Positions 15,961-23,811 of a DNA stretch of 42,763 nt are shown piece after piece (the stretch's first letter is position 1; each line of letters begins with the position of its first letter). Origin of the DNA: a bacterium (lineage in GTDB: Bacteria > Patescibacteriota > Patescibacteriia > Patescibacteriales > GWC2-42-12); NCBI GenBank assembly GCA_030649205.1, contig JAUSGE010000038.1, forward strand, positions 1 through 42,763. Direction: 5' to 3'. Under the pieces are notes generated by a model. The model made no database searches. It worked only from the letters and a program-made list of their open reading frames with translations, and had not been told where the DNA came from. The translations under genes and the position numbers were made by a program.

Positions 15961-16584
15961 CTAAGCCAAGCTAAACTCAATCAAAGCCTTTTTTATTGTC
16001 TTATCATCAACTTTAAAGCCTTTTAAAAATTCAACTTCTTCCCGGTAATCAATGTCCGTGAAATAGCCTAATTGTTCGCGAAAAATTCTTTCATTAAACT
16101 CTTGGGCGAAAATATCTTTCGCCCGGTCTGTCATTTTTTTAACAGAAAGATATTTATTGATGATAAAATACAAGTCAACATAATCTTTCCATTTCGCCCG
16201 CCGGCCCAAGGCGTAAGCTTTCATCGCCGCCAAAGTAAGCAGGTCCGGCATTCTTAAAATTTTATCAAAATGTTCGGAAAAAGAAAGTTTAAAGGGGTAA
16301 TGGAAAAAAGTAAATTGCACATTATTCACAAAAAAGGTGAACTGCCCGGCTTCGTCTTTATATACTTTGCCGATTTTATAATGATTTCTTGCTATCGTTT
16401 GTCTGATCTTTTCGTTACTGAATTTTTCAGTGGAAAACAAGTCAAAATCAATTGACCGGCGATGGCCGATCTGCAAAGCAATGGCGGTGCCGCCCACCAG
16501 ACCGAAATCTTTAAAAAATTTCTTAACCAGCGGCAATAATTTAACCTGTTCCTCGGTTAATATTTCTTTATGCGTATTTGGCAT
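15961..16584 (-). CDS. AbiEii/AbiGii-type nucleotidyltransferase toxin
   Basis: 207 residues. FGLVGGTAIALQIGHRRSID then FDLFS is the nucleotidyltransferase core of the AbiEii family: GG-T-A-L for the GS loop and SxDxDLF for the metal aspartates. The Lys/Asp block WKDYVDLYFI is also typical. AbiEii proteins are the toxic partner of type IV abortive-infection systems and can act on tRNA or bind GTP (family knowledge). The start overlaps the upstream 90-residue gene by 17 nt, the usual antitoxin-toxin arrangement. Its stop directly abuts the Trp T-box promoter. Confidence 0.88.
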   Translation of the reverse strand: MPNTHKEILTEEQVKLLPLVKKFFKDFGLVGGTAIALQIGHRRSIDFDLFSTEKFSNEKIRQTIARNHYKIGKVYKDEAGQFTFFVNNVQFTFFHYPFKLSFSEHFDKILRMPDLLTLAAMKAYALGRRAKWKDYVDLYFIINKYLSVKKMTDRAKDIFAQEFNERIFREQLGYFTDIDYREEVEFLKGFKVDDKTIKKALIEFSLA

Positions 16585-16840
16585 GTTTATTAAAATAAAG
16601 AGTAAAAAAATGTTTAGTCTTTTCAGAGTAGTTCTGACGGCCGATTGCCGACGGCTTTGATTTGGCGCGGAAAATTTTCGCGGTCTTTTTCATGCCTAAA
16701 ATTTTAATCATTTCCTGCACATCGTCCCAGTCGCCATAATTTAAAACATGCTCCACGATAGACTCTTCGGAGAGATTGTCCAAGTTTTTCACATACCAGA
16801 TTAAATGCGGCCTTTTTTTAATGAATTGGTGGATGGTCAT
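16568..16840 (-). CDS. Antitoxin-like protein paired with AbiEii (DUF6922-like)
   Basis: 90 residues. ESIVEHVLNYGDWDDVQEMI and the preceding HLIWYVKN segment match, as far as I recall, the small DUF6922 proteins found next to AbiEii toxins. The basic C-terminus (KKTAKIFRAKSKP...) could contact DNA. It overlaps the toxin by 17 nt and shares an ATGA-type 4-nt overlap with the upstream GNAT gene, so all three are translationally coupled. Antitoxin function is inferred from context. Confidence 0.7.
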   Translation of the reverse strand: MTIHQFIKKRPHLIWYVKNLDNLSEESIVEHVLNYGDWDDVQEMIKILGMKKTAKIFRAKSKPSAIGRQNYSEKTKHFFTLYFNKHAKYA

Positions 16841-17337
16841 GGCTTTATTTTAGCATATAAATAACAATCTTTCATCTGCCCGCCCCTGTTCCTTAATATT
16901 CCCCTTAACCGCCCTTCTTTAATGTAGTCGTTTTTTACGGCCACTTTTTCACTGGCTTTATTTTCCGGCTGCATCAGTATTTCAATCCGCTTCAGTTTTA
17001 ATTTTTTAAAACAAACCGCCTCGGCTAATTTAACTGCCCGGCTGGCCAGGCCCCGGCCCCAATATTTCTCGTCAATAAAATAGCCGAGCTCGCCGATGTA
17101 TTTGCGATGAAAATTTATTTTTACGCCGATGGCGCCCACGGTTTCTTTACCATAAATAATCGCGTAGTTCCAGCCCGTATTTTCTTTCTGCCGTTTAGCA
17201 TTGCCTCTTAGCCACTTTATTTCATCAGCGACTGATTTTGGCCGGATGTCAAAAAAGGTAAAATTGGGATTGCTTAAAATCTCGTAAAACCTTTTTGCGT
17301 CGCTTACTTTCTGCGGCCTTAATGTTATTTTCGACAT
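16837..17337 (-). CDS. GNAT acetyltransferase, RimJ/RimL-like
   Basis: 166 residues from ATG 17337 (MSKITLRPQK); an upstream GTG at 17349 would add four residues and has no better ribosome site. The acetyl-CoA motif is LGYFIDEKYWGRGLASRAV, with GRGLAS as the pyrophosphate loop; ILMQPENKASEKVAVKNDY is the RimJ-type alpha-4/beta-6 segment. The group acetylates N-termini of ribosomal proteins or small amines. It heads an operon with the AbiE-like antitoxin and toxin, an unusual third partner. TTGGCA with TATAAA upstream (17382-17354 region) is a plausible promoter. Confidence 0.85.
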   Translation of the reverse strand: MSKITLRPQKVSDAKRFYEILSNPNFTFFDIRPKSVADEIKWLRGNAKRQKENTGWNYAIIYGKETVGAIGVKINFHRKYIGELGYFIDEKYWGRGLASRAVKLAEAVCFKKLKLKRIEILMQPENKASEKVAVKNDYIKEGRLRGILRNRGGQMKDCYLYAKIKP

Positions 17338-17390
17338 AAAATTAATCACTTGTTTTATATTAATACTTTATCATATTTGCCAACAATTTT

Positions 17391-17423
17391 CAATAAAAAA
17401 CCCGGCGAGTTAACGCCGGGTTT
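17391..17423 (-). terminator. Rho-independent terminator of GNAT 2
   Basis: 10-bp stem AAACCCGGCG/CGCCGGGTTT (arms 17398-17407 and 17414-17423) followed on minus by TTTTTTATTG. Confidence 0.85.
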
Positions 17424-17429
17424 TAAATT

Positions 17430-17918
17430 TCAGTCAAGCAGGAGCTCAACCGCCTGCTCGTTGCATTTTTTATCGCCTGGACCGGCGGCGTTGCGCGGAC
17501 AATTGCTGCAATCCATCCAGACTTTAAATGACAGCCTGTTGTAGTGGACGACTTTAAAATTGATGCGGGTAAAAACTTTTGGCGCCACGGTCATGGCGAA
17601 AAATCTTTTAATGCCCAGATTTTTGCACCTTTCAATATTTTCCTGTATTAATTTGGTGCCGACGCCTTGGCCTTGAAAGCGCTTCAAAGTAGCCAAGCTG
17701 ATAATTTCCGCGCTTTCATCCATCCAAATCTTAAAGCCGCAGGTCGCGACAACCTTTTCACCCCTAACCGCCACTGAAAAATTTGTCAGCAGATCAAGTA
17801 TCTGCCCCTTGCTTTTCGGCAGCATAACGCCCTTGCTCGCATTCCGATTAACCAAATTCAGCATTTGGCCCACGTCTTTCACCGTTGCCTGGCGAAATGT
17901 TAGATCCTCTTTTTTCAT
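17430..17918 (-). CDS. GNAT acetyltransferase 2, ArgA-like with C-terminal cysteines
   Basis: 162 residues, paralogue of the GNAT at 9440. IISLATLKRFQGQGVGTKLI is the acetyl-CoA motif. The tail DCSNCPRN...KKCNEQAVELL repeats the Cys pattern of the first copy and resembles short N-acetylglutamate synthases. FTRINFKVVHYNRLSFKVW precedes it. ATG 17918 lies only 9 nt past the T-run of its own Arg T-box terminator, with no ribosome site between; GAGG in the terminator arm is the only candidate. The two copies differ widely in sequence while their T-boxes are almost identical, so the T-boxes are either under strong constraint or were exchanged recently. Confidence 0.82.
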   Translation of the reverse strand: MKKEDLTFRQATVKDVGQMLNLVNRNASKGVMLPKSKGQILDLLTNFSVAVRGEKVVATCGFKIWMDESAEIISLATLKRFQGQGVGTKLIQENIERCKNLGIKRFFAMTVAPKVFTRINFKVVHYNRLSFKVWMDCSNCPRNAAGPGDKKCNEQAVELLLD

Positions 17919-17927
17919 ATATGATAT

Positions 17928-18204
17928 AAAAAACCTCGTCTTTGAATAGAAAAAATTCTATTCAAGGACGAGGTTTAAAATCTCGCGGTACCACCCTGAT
18001 TCCCCGATTGATATCGGGGCGCTCATTAAGCCGTTGGTCCGCGGCGGCTAACCGCTCCGGCCTACTTAAGGTTCAGCCGGCAATCTCCGGAAGCGCGTTC
18101 AGAAACGCTTGGCTTACCGGGCTTGCAACTGCCCCGGCTCGCTAAAAGCCAGTCCGCTTCTTACTATTTTCCTTCAACGATTAGGTAATTTTTAAAATTA
18201 ATTA
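17928..18204 (-). promoter_or_regulatory. T-box riboswitch, specifier CGC (Arg), controls GNAT 2
   Basis: Almost base-for-base the same as the T-box at 10123-10399: GAA-CGC specifier segment at 18100-18095, distal loop region, T-box core GGGTGGTACCGCG (17996-17984), and an 18-bp terminator stem (17973-17934) with T6. Differences are a few loop and stem bases (for example TCTG instead of TCCG before the specifier), which spare the motif. Confidence 0.9.
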
Positions 18205-18206
18205 CA

Positions 18207-18234
18207 TTATTACACGCAAAAATTTTATTGTCAA
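18207..18234 (-). promoter_or_regulatory. Promoter of Arg T-box 2
   Basis: TTGACA (18234-18229) and TAATAA (18212-18207) with 16 bp, or AATAAT with 17 bp, on minus. Confidence 0.6.
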
Positions 18235-18331
18235 TAATTGGCTGGTTTATCGTAACAATCCATTGACATTATAGTAACGATCTAACCAGTCTTACATCCG
18301 TAAAAGCCGGAACATAAAACGGCTCAAGCTA

Positions 18332-18424
18332 TTAATGCAGCTTGAAATCAATCTCGGTTCTGGCGGCGCCGGGCAAATTATCGCCCTGGTAAATATTAAA
18401 ATTTTGCGCGATTAATTTAATCAT
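18332..18424 (-). CDS. 30-residue small ORF after the STAS gene (doubtful)
   Basis: ATG 18424 to TAA 18332, 24 nt downstream of the STAS-like gene on the same strand. It starts MIKLIAQNFNIYQGDNLPGA. The composition looks protein-like, but there is no ribosome site and I know no homologue. It may be the tail of a decayed gene. An imperfect inverted repeat CTGGTTTATCG/CGATCTAACCAG lies beyond it (about 18241-18290). Confidence 0.3.
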   Translation of the reverse strand: MIKLIAQNFNIYQGDNLPGAARTEIDFKLH

Positions 18425-18447
18425 GCGATTTCATTATAGCCGTCCTA

Positions 18448-18729
18448 CTATAACTTCAATCCCGAATATTCCACCAATGTTTTTAGAGTCGCCTTGACGG
18501 AAGAGTTATCCGTATTGGCTAATTTTATATTATTAAACTCATGAGCGAGCTTAGTAATAACTTCATCCGCCCAGGAAGGAGCTAAAACTTTAACGCCGGA
18601 AAAATCTATTTCAATGGCTTCGTCTTCGGGTAGCCCTTTGGTTAAATAAGCGGACATAGCTAAATAAGCTTCGCGGCCGGCCGGCCGGGAAACTAAAATT
18701 TCTCCGAATTTTTTTAATTCAACGCGCAT
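18448..18729 (-). CDS. STAS-like protein (DUF4325)
   Basis: 93 residues. EAIEIDFSGVKVLAPSWADE followed by a helix matches the DUF4325 STAS-like core, in which a hydrophobic strand leads to a [SP]-S-[FW]-A-D-E loop. STAS proteins act as partners or phosphorylation targets of GHKL kinases. The start overlaps the upstream HATPase gene by 11 nt, so the two are made together and probably form a switch. Confidence 0.8.
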   Translation of the reverse strand: MRVELKKFGEILVSRPAGREAYLAMSAYLTKGLPEDEAIEIDFSGVKVLAPSWADEVITKLAHEFNNIKLANTDNSSVKATLKTLVEYSGLKL

Positions 18730-19306
18730 ATTTATATGTAATGAGAGCTAAACTCCCTGTTATATTCTCGTTAACTTCTTCAACTATCATTTTGTCATTC
18801 AGCTCCGCCCTGGCTTGTCCTGTTACAAAAAGCAGATGCATTTTTCTGTCTTTGATATTTTCTTTGACAAATTTAAGGCCATTGCCCCGCGGCTCCGGCG
18901 CCCGGCCGGATATTCTTTCATTAAAAGCGGTAATCAGCGCTTCGCTATCATTTTTTAATTCTGGTTTTACTCTTTTTAGAGTCGCCAATAATCCTTGGCC
19001 CCGATCAGCCAAAGCTATTTTTATTTCTCCGTCTGCTAATTCATAACCAAAAAATACGCCCATAACATCCGGCCAGCTGCCTAGATTATGATCAAATGAA
19101 TTATTGCCAATTTCGCCGGCAATCGCGGTTAAAATATAAACATCTTCTTCGCTTATTTTCTTTGCGTTTAGCAGGCTATTTGTCATTTTATCAAGTCGAG
19201 CCTGAAAAATATCGCGGGTGGCGCAATATTCTTCTTTACAATCTGACAGATTATTTTTGTCGGCTTTAGCCCAGGCAAATACTTTTTTTTCCAGTTGATT
19301 ATCCAT
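18719..19306 (-). CDS. GHKL (HATPase_c) ATP-binding protein, anti-sigma-kinase-like
   Basis: 195 residues. N-box EIGNNSFDHNLG, G1 box ALADRGQGL and G2 box PEPRGNGLKFV appear in the right order for a GHKL ATPase. There is no His-phosphoacceptor domain, so it resembles stand-alone kinases such as SpoIIAB/RsbW-type switches rather than a sensor kinase. The N-terminal 60 residues are helical. It is paired by overlap with a DUF4325 STAS protein. The regulated process is unknown and no sigma factor is adjacent. Confidence 0.82.
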   Translation of the reverse strand: MDNQLEKKVFAWAKADKNNLSDCKEEYCATRDIFQARLDKMTNSLLNAKKISEEDVYILTAIAGEIGNNSFDHNLGSWPDVMGVFFGYELADGEIKIALADRGQGLLATLKRVKPELKNDSEALITAFNERISGRAPEPRGNGLKFVKENIKDRKMHLLFVTGQARAELNDKMIVEEVNENITGSLALITYKYAR

Positions 19307-19338
19307 ACAAAAATTTTACCATACATACCGAAAATTTT

Positions 19339-19380
19339 CAATAAAAGAAAGGCCGGTAGCAAACATCTGCTACCGGCCTG
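19339..19380 (-). terminator. Rho-independent terminator of proB
   Basis: 12-bp stem AGGCCGGTAGCA/TGCTACCGGCCT (19350-19361, 19368-19379) with minus tail TTTCTTTTATTG. Confidence 0.85.
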
Positions 19381-19392
19381 TTTTATCTGACT

Positions 19393-20139
19393 TTAAACCA
19401 CAAAACGCGTACCCACACGCTTATGCTCAAGTACTAATTCTACCAGACGGTTATCCTCCTTTCCACTGATTATGTAGGTAGATATTTTATGGGCCATGGC
19501 AATTTCTCCGGCCTTTAATTTGCTTATCATTCCGCCTACCCTGAATTGGGAATCGGTCAGGGATGCCAATCTCGTTAGGTACGGGGTTATAACTTTAATC
19601 TCGCTGATTAAATCACCAAACTCATCGGCGAAGCCGGAAACATTGGTCACTAGAACCAGCTGATCAGCCGACAGCAACACGGCCACGGTCGCGGCTAAAA
19701 TATCATTATCGCCAAAACTGATTTCTTCCGTGGCAGTAGAATCGTTTTCGTTGACGACAATAAATGCGTTTATGCCAATCAGCTCTTCTATGGTATTCTT
19801 AAAATTATTTGAACTCTTTGGATTATGAAAATCGGCGTAGCTTACTAAGAGCTGCGCCACCGGACCATCATTAACAAAAAGGTCATACGCGCTAATCAGT
19901 TTGGGCTGACCGATCGCGGCTAGAGCTTGCAACTTCGCCAATTCCTTGGGCCGTTTTAACAGCTTTTGTCTGGACATGCCGGTAGCAATAGCGCCCGAGC
20001 TGACCACTACCAAGCTATATTCATTTCTGATTAACAAGAGCTGTTTGGTTATTTTTTGCACCGCGGCATAGTCTAAACAGCCATTTTCATCTTGCAGAAT
20101 ACTTGATCCAACTTTTACCACTATGAGTTTTCTTCCCAC
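19393..20139 (-). CDS. proB: Glutamate 5-kinase, catalytic domain only
   Basis: 248 residues. VVKVGSSIL, VVSSGAIATG, VNENDST and FGDNDILAATVA are the amino-acid-kinase motifs of ProB; VGGMISKLKAG is the ATP-site block. The C-terminal PUA domain of the usual 367-residue enzyme is missing, as in many short forms. It phosphorylates glutamate at the gamma position, the first step to proline. It starts at GTG 20139 with GGAG 8 nt upstream. proA is not in the window; the gene sits beside proS. Confidence 0.9.
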   Translation of the reverse strand: MGRKLIVVKVGSSILQDENGCLDYAAVQKITKQLLLIRNEYSLVVVSSGAIATGMSRQKLLKRPKELAKLQALAAIGQPKLISAYDLFVNDGPVAQLLVSYADFHNPKSSNNFKNTIEELIGINAFIVVNENDSTATEEISFGDNDILAATVAVLLSADQLVLVTNVSGFADEFGDLISEIKVITPYLTRLASLTDSQFRVGGMISKLKAGEIAMAHKISTYIISGKEDNRLVELVLEHKRVGTRFVV

Positions 20140-20232
20140 TATACAATCTCCTTTTTAGGTTTGGAAAAATTTCACATTCCGCTTTCTATAGCTGAAAATT
20201 TTAATGTACCTAACCCCCTTTCTTAATGTTAT

Positions 20233-21918
20233 TTAAATATATTTCTCTAAATCTTTCATTCCCACAATTTCACTCTCTTTACTGCCGCGCCGCTTCACCT
20301 CCACTCCGCCGGCTTTTAGAGATTTTTCGCTCACCACCGCGCGGTACGGCGCGCCGATTAAATCAGCGTCCGCGAATTTTTCTCCGGCGTTGACGTCGGT
20401 GCGGTCGTCATACAAAACTTCCACGCCCTGACTTTGCAGTTGCTCATACAATCTTTCAGCTTCAGCATAAATCTTTTCTTCTTTGCCTAAAGCGATCAGA
20501 TGGATTTTATACGGCGCCGCGGTTTCCGGCCAGATTATGCCCTGGTCGTCATGGTATTTTTCCACTACTGCGGCTAGGGTGCGGTCAACGCCAATGCCAT
20601 AACAGCCCATGTAATAGAATTTTTCTTTGCCGTCTTTATCAATAAATTTGGCGTCCATTTTTTTAGAGTAGTGATAGCCCAGCTGGAAGATGTTGCCCAC
20701 TTCAATACCTTTGCCGGCCAGCAGTTTCTGGCCGGTTAAACTTAAATACCCGGCTTGAGCCAAAGCGATATCTCCTTCAATGCCCGACTGGTAATCACGA
20801 TCAATATTGATATTCAGCAGATCCTGATTTTTTTTATTAGACCCGCCGTAAGCATTTTTAATCGTACGCAAAGAATCATCGGCCACTACTTGCACTTTTT
20901 TATCAATCCCCACCGGCGAAATAAAGCCCGGCTCACTGCCCAGTTCTCTAATTTCGTCATCGGTGGCGTGCCTTAATTCAATCGCGCCGGTTAAATTTTT
21001 CAGCTTGATTTCGTTAACCGTAAAGTCGCCTCTGATTATAGCTAAAATATATTTACCTTTTTCTGAAACGTACAAAACGTCTTTAATCTGCCGCCACAGA
21101 GGCAGTTTGTGGAACTTAACTCCGTCTGCCATGGTTTTACCGCGGGGCGCGGCAACTTGTTTTAGCGGCAACTCTTTATCATCGGCGTTTTTTTCATCTT
21201 TTAAAAATTTGGCCACGTCTTCATGCGCCGCGTATTTATTGTCATCGGTGTATAAATAACGGCTCTCGCCAACCTCGCTTTCCATGATAAATTCATGACA
21301 ATACTCGCCGCCAATATAGCCGTTATCCGATTCCACAATTATGGTTTTGAGTCCCAAGCGGTCAAAAATTCTAGAATAAACTAGCTTCATTTTTTCATAT
21401 TCTTTTTTAAAATCCGCCTCATCAGCATGAAAAGAATAGCCGTCTTTCATTAAAAATTCCCGCAAGCGCAGAAGGCCGCCGCGGGCGCGCATCTCATCGC
21501 GGAATTTTTGGGAAAATTGATAAATCTGAAAAGGCAGATCGCGGTAGCTTAAACTGAATTTTTTCACCAAATCCACCATCATTTCTTCGGCCGTGCCGCC
21601 TAAAGCGAACGACGAGCCGTTGCGATCCTTAATGGTCATTAATTCAAAACTGACCGACTCGGTACGGTTGGTTTTTTTCCATAATTCCAGGGGATGCAGG
21701 ACCGGCGCTAAAATTTTCTGCGCCCCGGCCTCGTTCATTTCTTCTTCAATTACCTTAACCATTTTATCCCGCGCCATCATGCCCAAGGGCAGATAAAAAA
21801 ACCGTCCGGCCGCTGATTCGCGGATAAACCCGGCCTGATAGAGCAGTTTATGGCTGGCGATTTTAACGTCCCGAGGCGTGGTTTTAATGGTTTTGCCGAA
21901 TAATTTTGAGTATTTCAT
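20233..21918 (-). CDS. proS: Prolyl-tRNA synthetase (bacterial type, with INS domain)
   Basis: 561 residues. Class II motif 2 (KFRDEMRARGGLLRLREFLM) and motif 3 (GYGIGVDRTLAAVVEK) are present. Residues about 230-390 (from FLKDEKNADD to DRDYQSG) are the YbaK-like editing insertion, with the GxGG-type ANAYGGSN-like loop seen here as NAYGGSN. The C-terminus GVEVLYDDR...GAPYRAVVSEK is the anticodon domain. A typical full-length enzyme. It lies 27 nt after the phosphoesterase gene. Confidence 0.95.
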   Translation of the reverse strand: MKYSKLFGKTIKTTPRDVKIASHKLLYQAGFIRESAAGRFFYLPLGMMARDKMVKVIEEEMNEAGAQKILAPVLHPLELWKKTNRTESVSFELMTIKDRNGSSFALGGTAEEMMVDLVKKFSLSYRDLPFQIYQFSQKFRDEMRARGGLLRLREFLMKDGYSFHADEADFKKEYEKMKLVYSRIFDRLGLKTIIVESDNGYIGGEYCHEFIMESEVGESRYLYTDDNKYAAHEDVAKFLKDEKNADDKELPLKQVAAPRGKTMADGVKFHKLPLWRQIKDVLYVSEKGKYILAIIRGDFTVNEIKLKNLTGAIELRHATDDEIRELGSEPGFISPVGIDKKVQVVADDSLRTIKNAYGGSNKKNQDLLNINIDRDYQSGIEGDIALAQAGYLSLTGQKLLAGKGIEVGNIFQLGYHYSKKMDAKFIDKDGKEKFYYMGCYGIGVDRTLAAVVEKYHDDQGIIWPETAAPYKIHLIALGKEEKIYAEAERLYEQLQSQGVEVLYDDRTDVNAGEKFADADLIGAPYRAVVSEKSLKAGGVEVKRRGSKESEIVGMKDLEKYI

Positions 21919-21944
21919 ATAAATTGATTTTAGAAAAGTTTGCG

Positions 21945-22439
21945 CTAACTGTCAATTAATTCCAATATCTTTAGCTCCAGCCCGCCGCTAACGCTGTCAT
22001 AAACCGCGAAGCTGGCTTTATTAAACACGCCGCCCAGCGTGCCCGGATTGGCGGTAATAACATCATCTTCTTTCTCAACCCAGGGCTCGTGAGTATGGCC
22101 GTAAAAAATCAGGTCGCATTTTTTTATTTTTAAAACTTTGTCCATAAACCAGGGCTCATGGCACAGCCCGATAGTTTTGCCGTCAAGCTCAAATATTCCA
22201 AATCTTCCCAGATAATTTATGTTTTTATATTTCTTTATCTCCGCTTCATCATAGATTTCCAGATTGCCGCGCACCAGATACATGGTTTTAAAATTGTCGG
22301 CCAGATATTTAAGCGTTTCCGCGTTGGCAATGTCGCCGCAGCAGATGGCGTTATCTATGCTCTGACTTCTTCCCCAGTTTAAGCATTTTTCCAGGTTAAC
22401 CAAATTGTCGTGGATATCGGAGATAATTAAAAATTTCAT
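21945..22439 (-). CDS. YfcE/MJ0936-type metallophosphoesterase
   Basis: 164 residues. The calcineurin-like metal motifs appear in order: SDIHDN (D-x-H), CGDIAN (GD), VRGNLE (GN, with Leu where His is usual), CHEPW, GHTHEP (GHTH) and NPGTLGG. This matches small archaeal/bacterial cyclic-phosphodiesterases. GNLE in place of GN[HC][DE] is an active-site variation worth noting. It is probably the first gene of an operon with proS. Confidence 0.9.
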   Translation of the reverse strand: MKFLIISDIHDNLVNLEKCLNWGRSQSIDNAICCGDIANAETLKYLADNFKTMYLVRGNLEIYDEAEIKKYKNINYLGRFGIFELDGKTIGLCHEPWFMDKVLKIKKCDLIFYGHTHEPWVEKEDDVITANPGTLGGVFNKASFAVYDSVSGGLELKILELIDS

Positions 22440-22454
22440 ATTTCTGTTTATCCA

Positions 22455-22599
22455 AGCGGACTGAAAGAAATTGTTTTTCCTGCTTAGACGAAATTTGTGT
22501 ATTTTTTTTAAAATTATTCAAAAAAGAAGACTTGAATAATTTTAAAAAAAATTACTACAATTTCGTATGCGCGATAAAAACAATTTCTTTCAGTCCGCT
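22455..22599. repeat. 145-bp nested palindrome
   Basis: Outer arms of 24 bp (22455-22478 and 22576-22599) are perfectly complementary and begin AGCGGACTGAAAGAAATTG. Inner arms TAAAATTATTCAA (22509-22521) and its complement (22532-22544) extend through poly-T/poly-A runs, and ACGAAATT partners lie between. The whole intergenic region folds as one long hairpin. It follows the transporter stop by 8 nt. Confidence 0.75.
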
Positions 22600-22606
22600 A
22601 TAAATG

Positions 22607-23743
22607 TTATTTAAACACATTCCAAATCTCATACATTAACCCCAGCAAAAATAAAAGCGACAAGCCGAAGCCGATTAGATCATTAATTTTATTTTTTATG
22701 CAGGATTGGCGCTCGCACTTTTGCTTAATCCTTAAGGCCAGATAAATCACCGCTATGCCGAGAATGCCGCCGGAAACCGCGCCGGTCAGGCTGACCACCT
22801 TAGTGATGTCGCGCCAGCCAAAAAGATAAAGAAAAAACGGCGCCAGGCCGGCCAAAGCCCAGGCCAGATGCTTATTAATTTTAAAATCCCACCAAAAGAT
22901 TTCCCGCGTTGACTCCATGGTGGCGATCATGGAAGTGATAATGGCGAACAAACCGAACAGCAAAGCCGCTCTAAGCAAGGCCGGACTGAAAAAACCGCTT
23001 AAGCCGGCTAAAGTGTCCGGCGTGGTCTGACCGCCGGTTACGCCCACAATCACGGCCACGAATAGCATCATCAGGCCGGCGGCCGAAAACGTTCCCCAGG
23101 CAATAGCGCTCTTGATTTTCTCTTTCTCTCTGGCCAGCAGTTTGCAGATGTCCGGAATCACCACCATGCCGCTGACCGCGAAGAAAATCGGCCCGTAAGG
23201 CAAAAAAACGTTCGGCCAGCTGATCAGGCTGTAATTGGACAGGTGCGCCAGGCCCAAACCTTTATAGCTAATCAGCAAAATGATCAAAATCAAAAAGGCC
23301 GTCATGATAAATTCGGCCTCGGCCATGATTTTTATGCCGCATAAAACAATAAAGGCTTCCAGCGCGAATAAAATCGAGGCATAGAACGCCAAGCTGCCGC
23401 CAAAAATCGGATTTAACAGCTGATGCAAAAACAAGCCGCCCACGATGATGTAAGCCAAAGTAGCGCCGTACTCGCTGAAGATCGCGATGATTAAAGTTAA
23501 ATATTTGCCGTACTTGCCATTATGTTTTTCCATATAACCGGGCAAGCGGTGATCGCCTTTAGAGGACAAAATAATTTCCGCGAACAGCAAATGCAGATAA
23601 TACTGCAGAGCGGCCAGCGCCACAAAATAAAAAATCAGCGGCACAAGGCCGGACTTGACGATGACATAAGGAATGGCGAACAGCCCCACGCCGATAATCG
23701 TTCCCATTAAACTGGCCACGGCTAAGAGATAATTTTTAGTCAT
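22607..23743 (-). CDS. Aromatic/branched amino-acid permease-like transporter
   Basis: 378 residues from ATG 23743; an earlier in-frame ATG at 23809 would read through the preceding terminator hairpin. About eleven hydrophobic segments are visible. The first, SLMGTIIGVGLFAIPYV, carries the GTxIGxGxFxxP signature of the HAAAP/APC amino-acid permeases. The fold imports amino acids by proton or sodium symport in the cytoplasmic membrane; the nearby Trp and Arg circuits do not reveal its substrate. TATAAT ends 6 nt before ATG, suggesting a leaderless transcript. Confidence 0.83.
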   Translation of the reverse strand: MTKNYLLAVASLMGTIIGVGLFAIPYVIVKSGLVPLIFYFVALAALQYYLHLLFAEIILSSKGDHRLPGYMEKHNGKYGKYLTLIIAIFSEYGATLAYIIVGGLFLHQLLNPIFGGSLAFYASILFALEAFIVLCGIKIMAEAEFIMTAFLILIILLISYKGLGLAHLSNYSLISWPNVFLPYGPIFFAVSGMVVIPDICKLLAREKEKIKSAIAWGTFSAAGLMMLFVAVIVGVTGGQTTPDTLAGLSGFFSPALLRAALLFGLFAIITSMIATMESTREIFWWDFKINKHLAWALAGLAPFFLYLFGWRDITKVVSLTGAVSGGILGIAVIYLALRIKQKCERQSCIKNKINDLIGFGLSLLFLLGLMYEIWNVFK

Positions 23744-23764
23744 ACAATAATTATAGCGTAAAAA

Positions 23765-23797
23765 GACACTCGGTGTCCAAAAAGGACACCGAGTGTC
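23765..23797 (-). terminator. Palindromic repeat copy 1, acting as terminator of the translin gene
   Basis: 14-bp perfect stem GACACTCGGTGTCC / GGACACCGAGTGTC with loop AAAAA, followed on minus by TTTTTACG. The same 14-bp arms recur at 33236-33267 inside a coding gene. Confidence 0.8.
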
Positions 23798-23811
23798 TAA
23801 GTTTTTCATGC

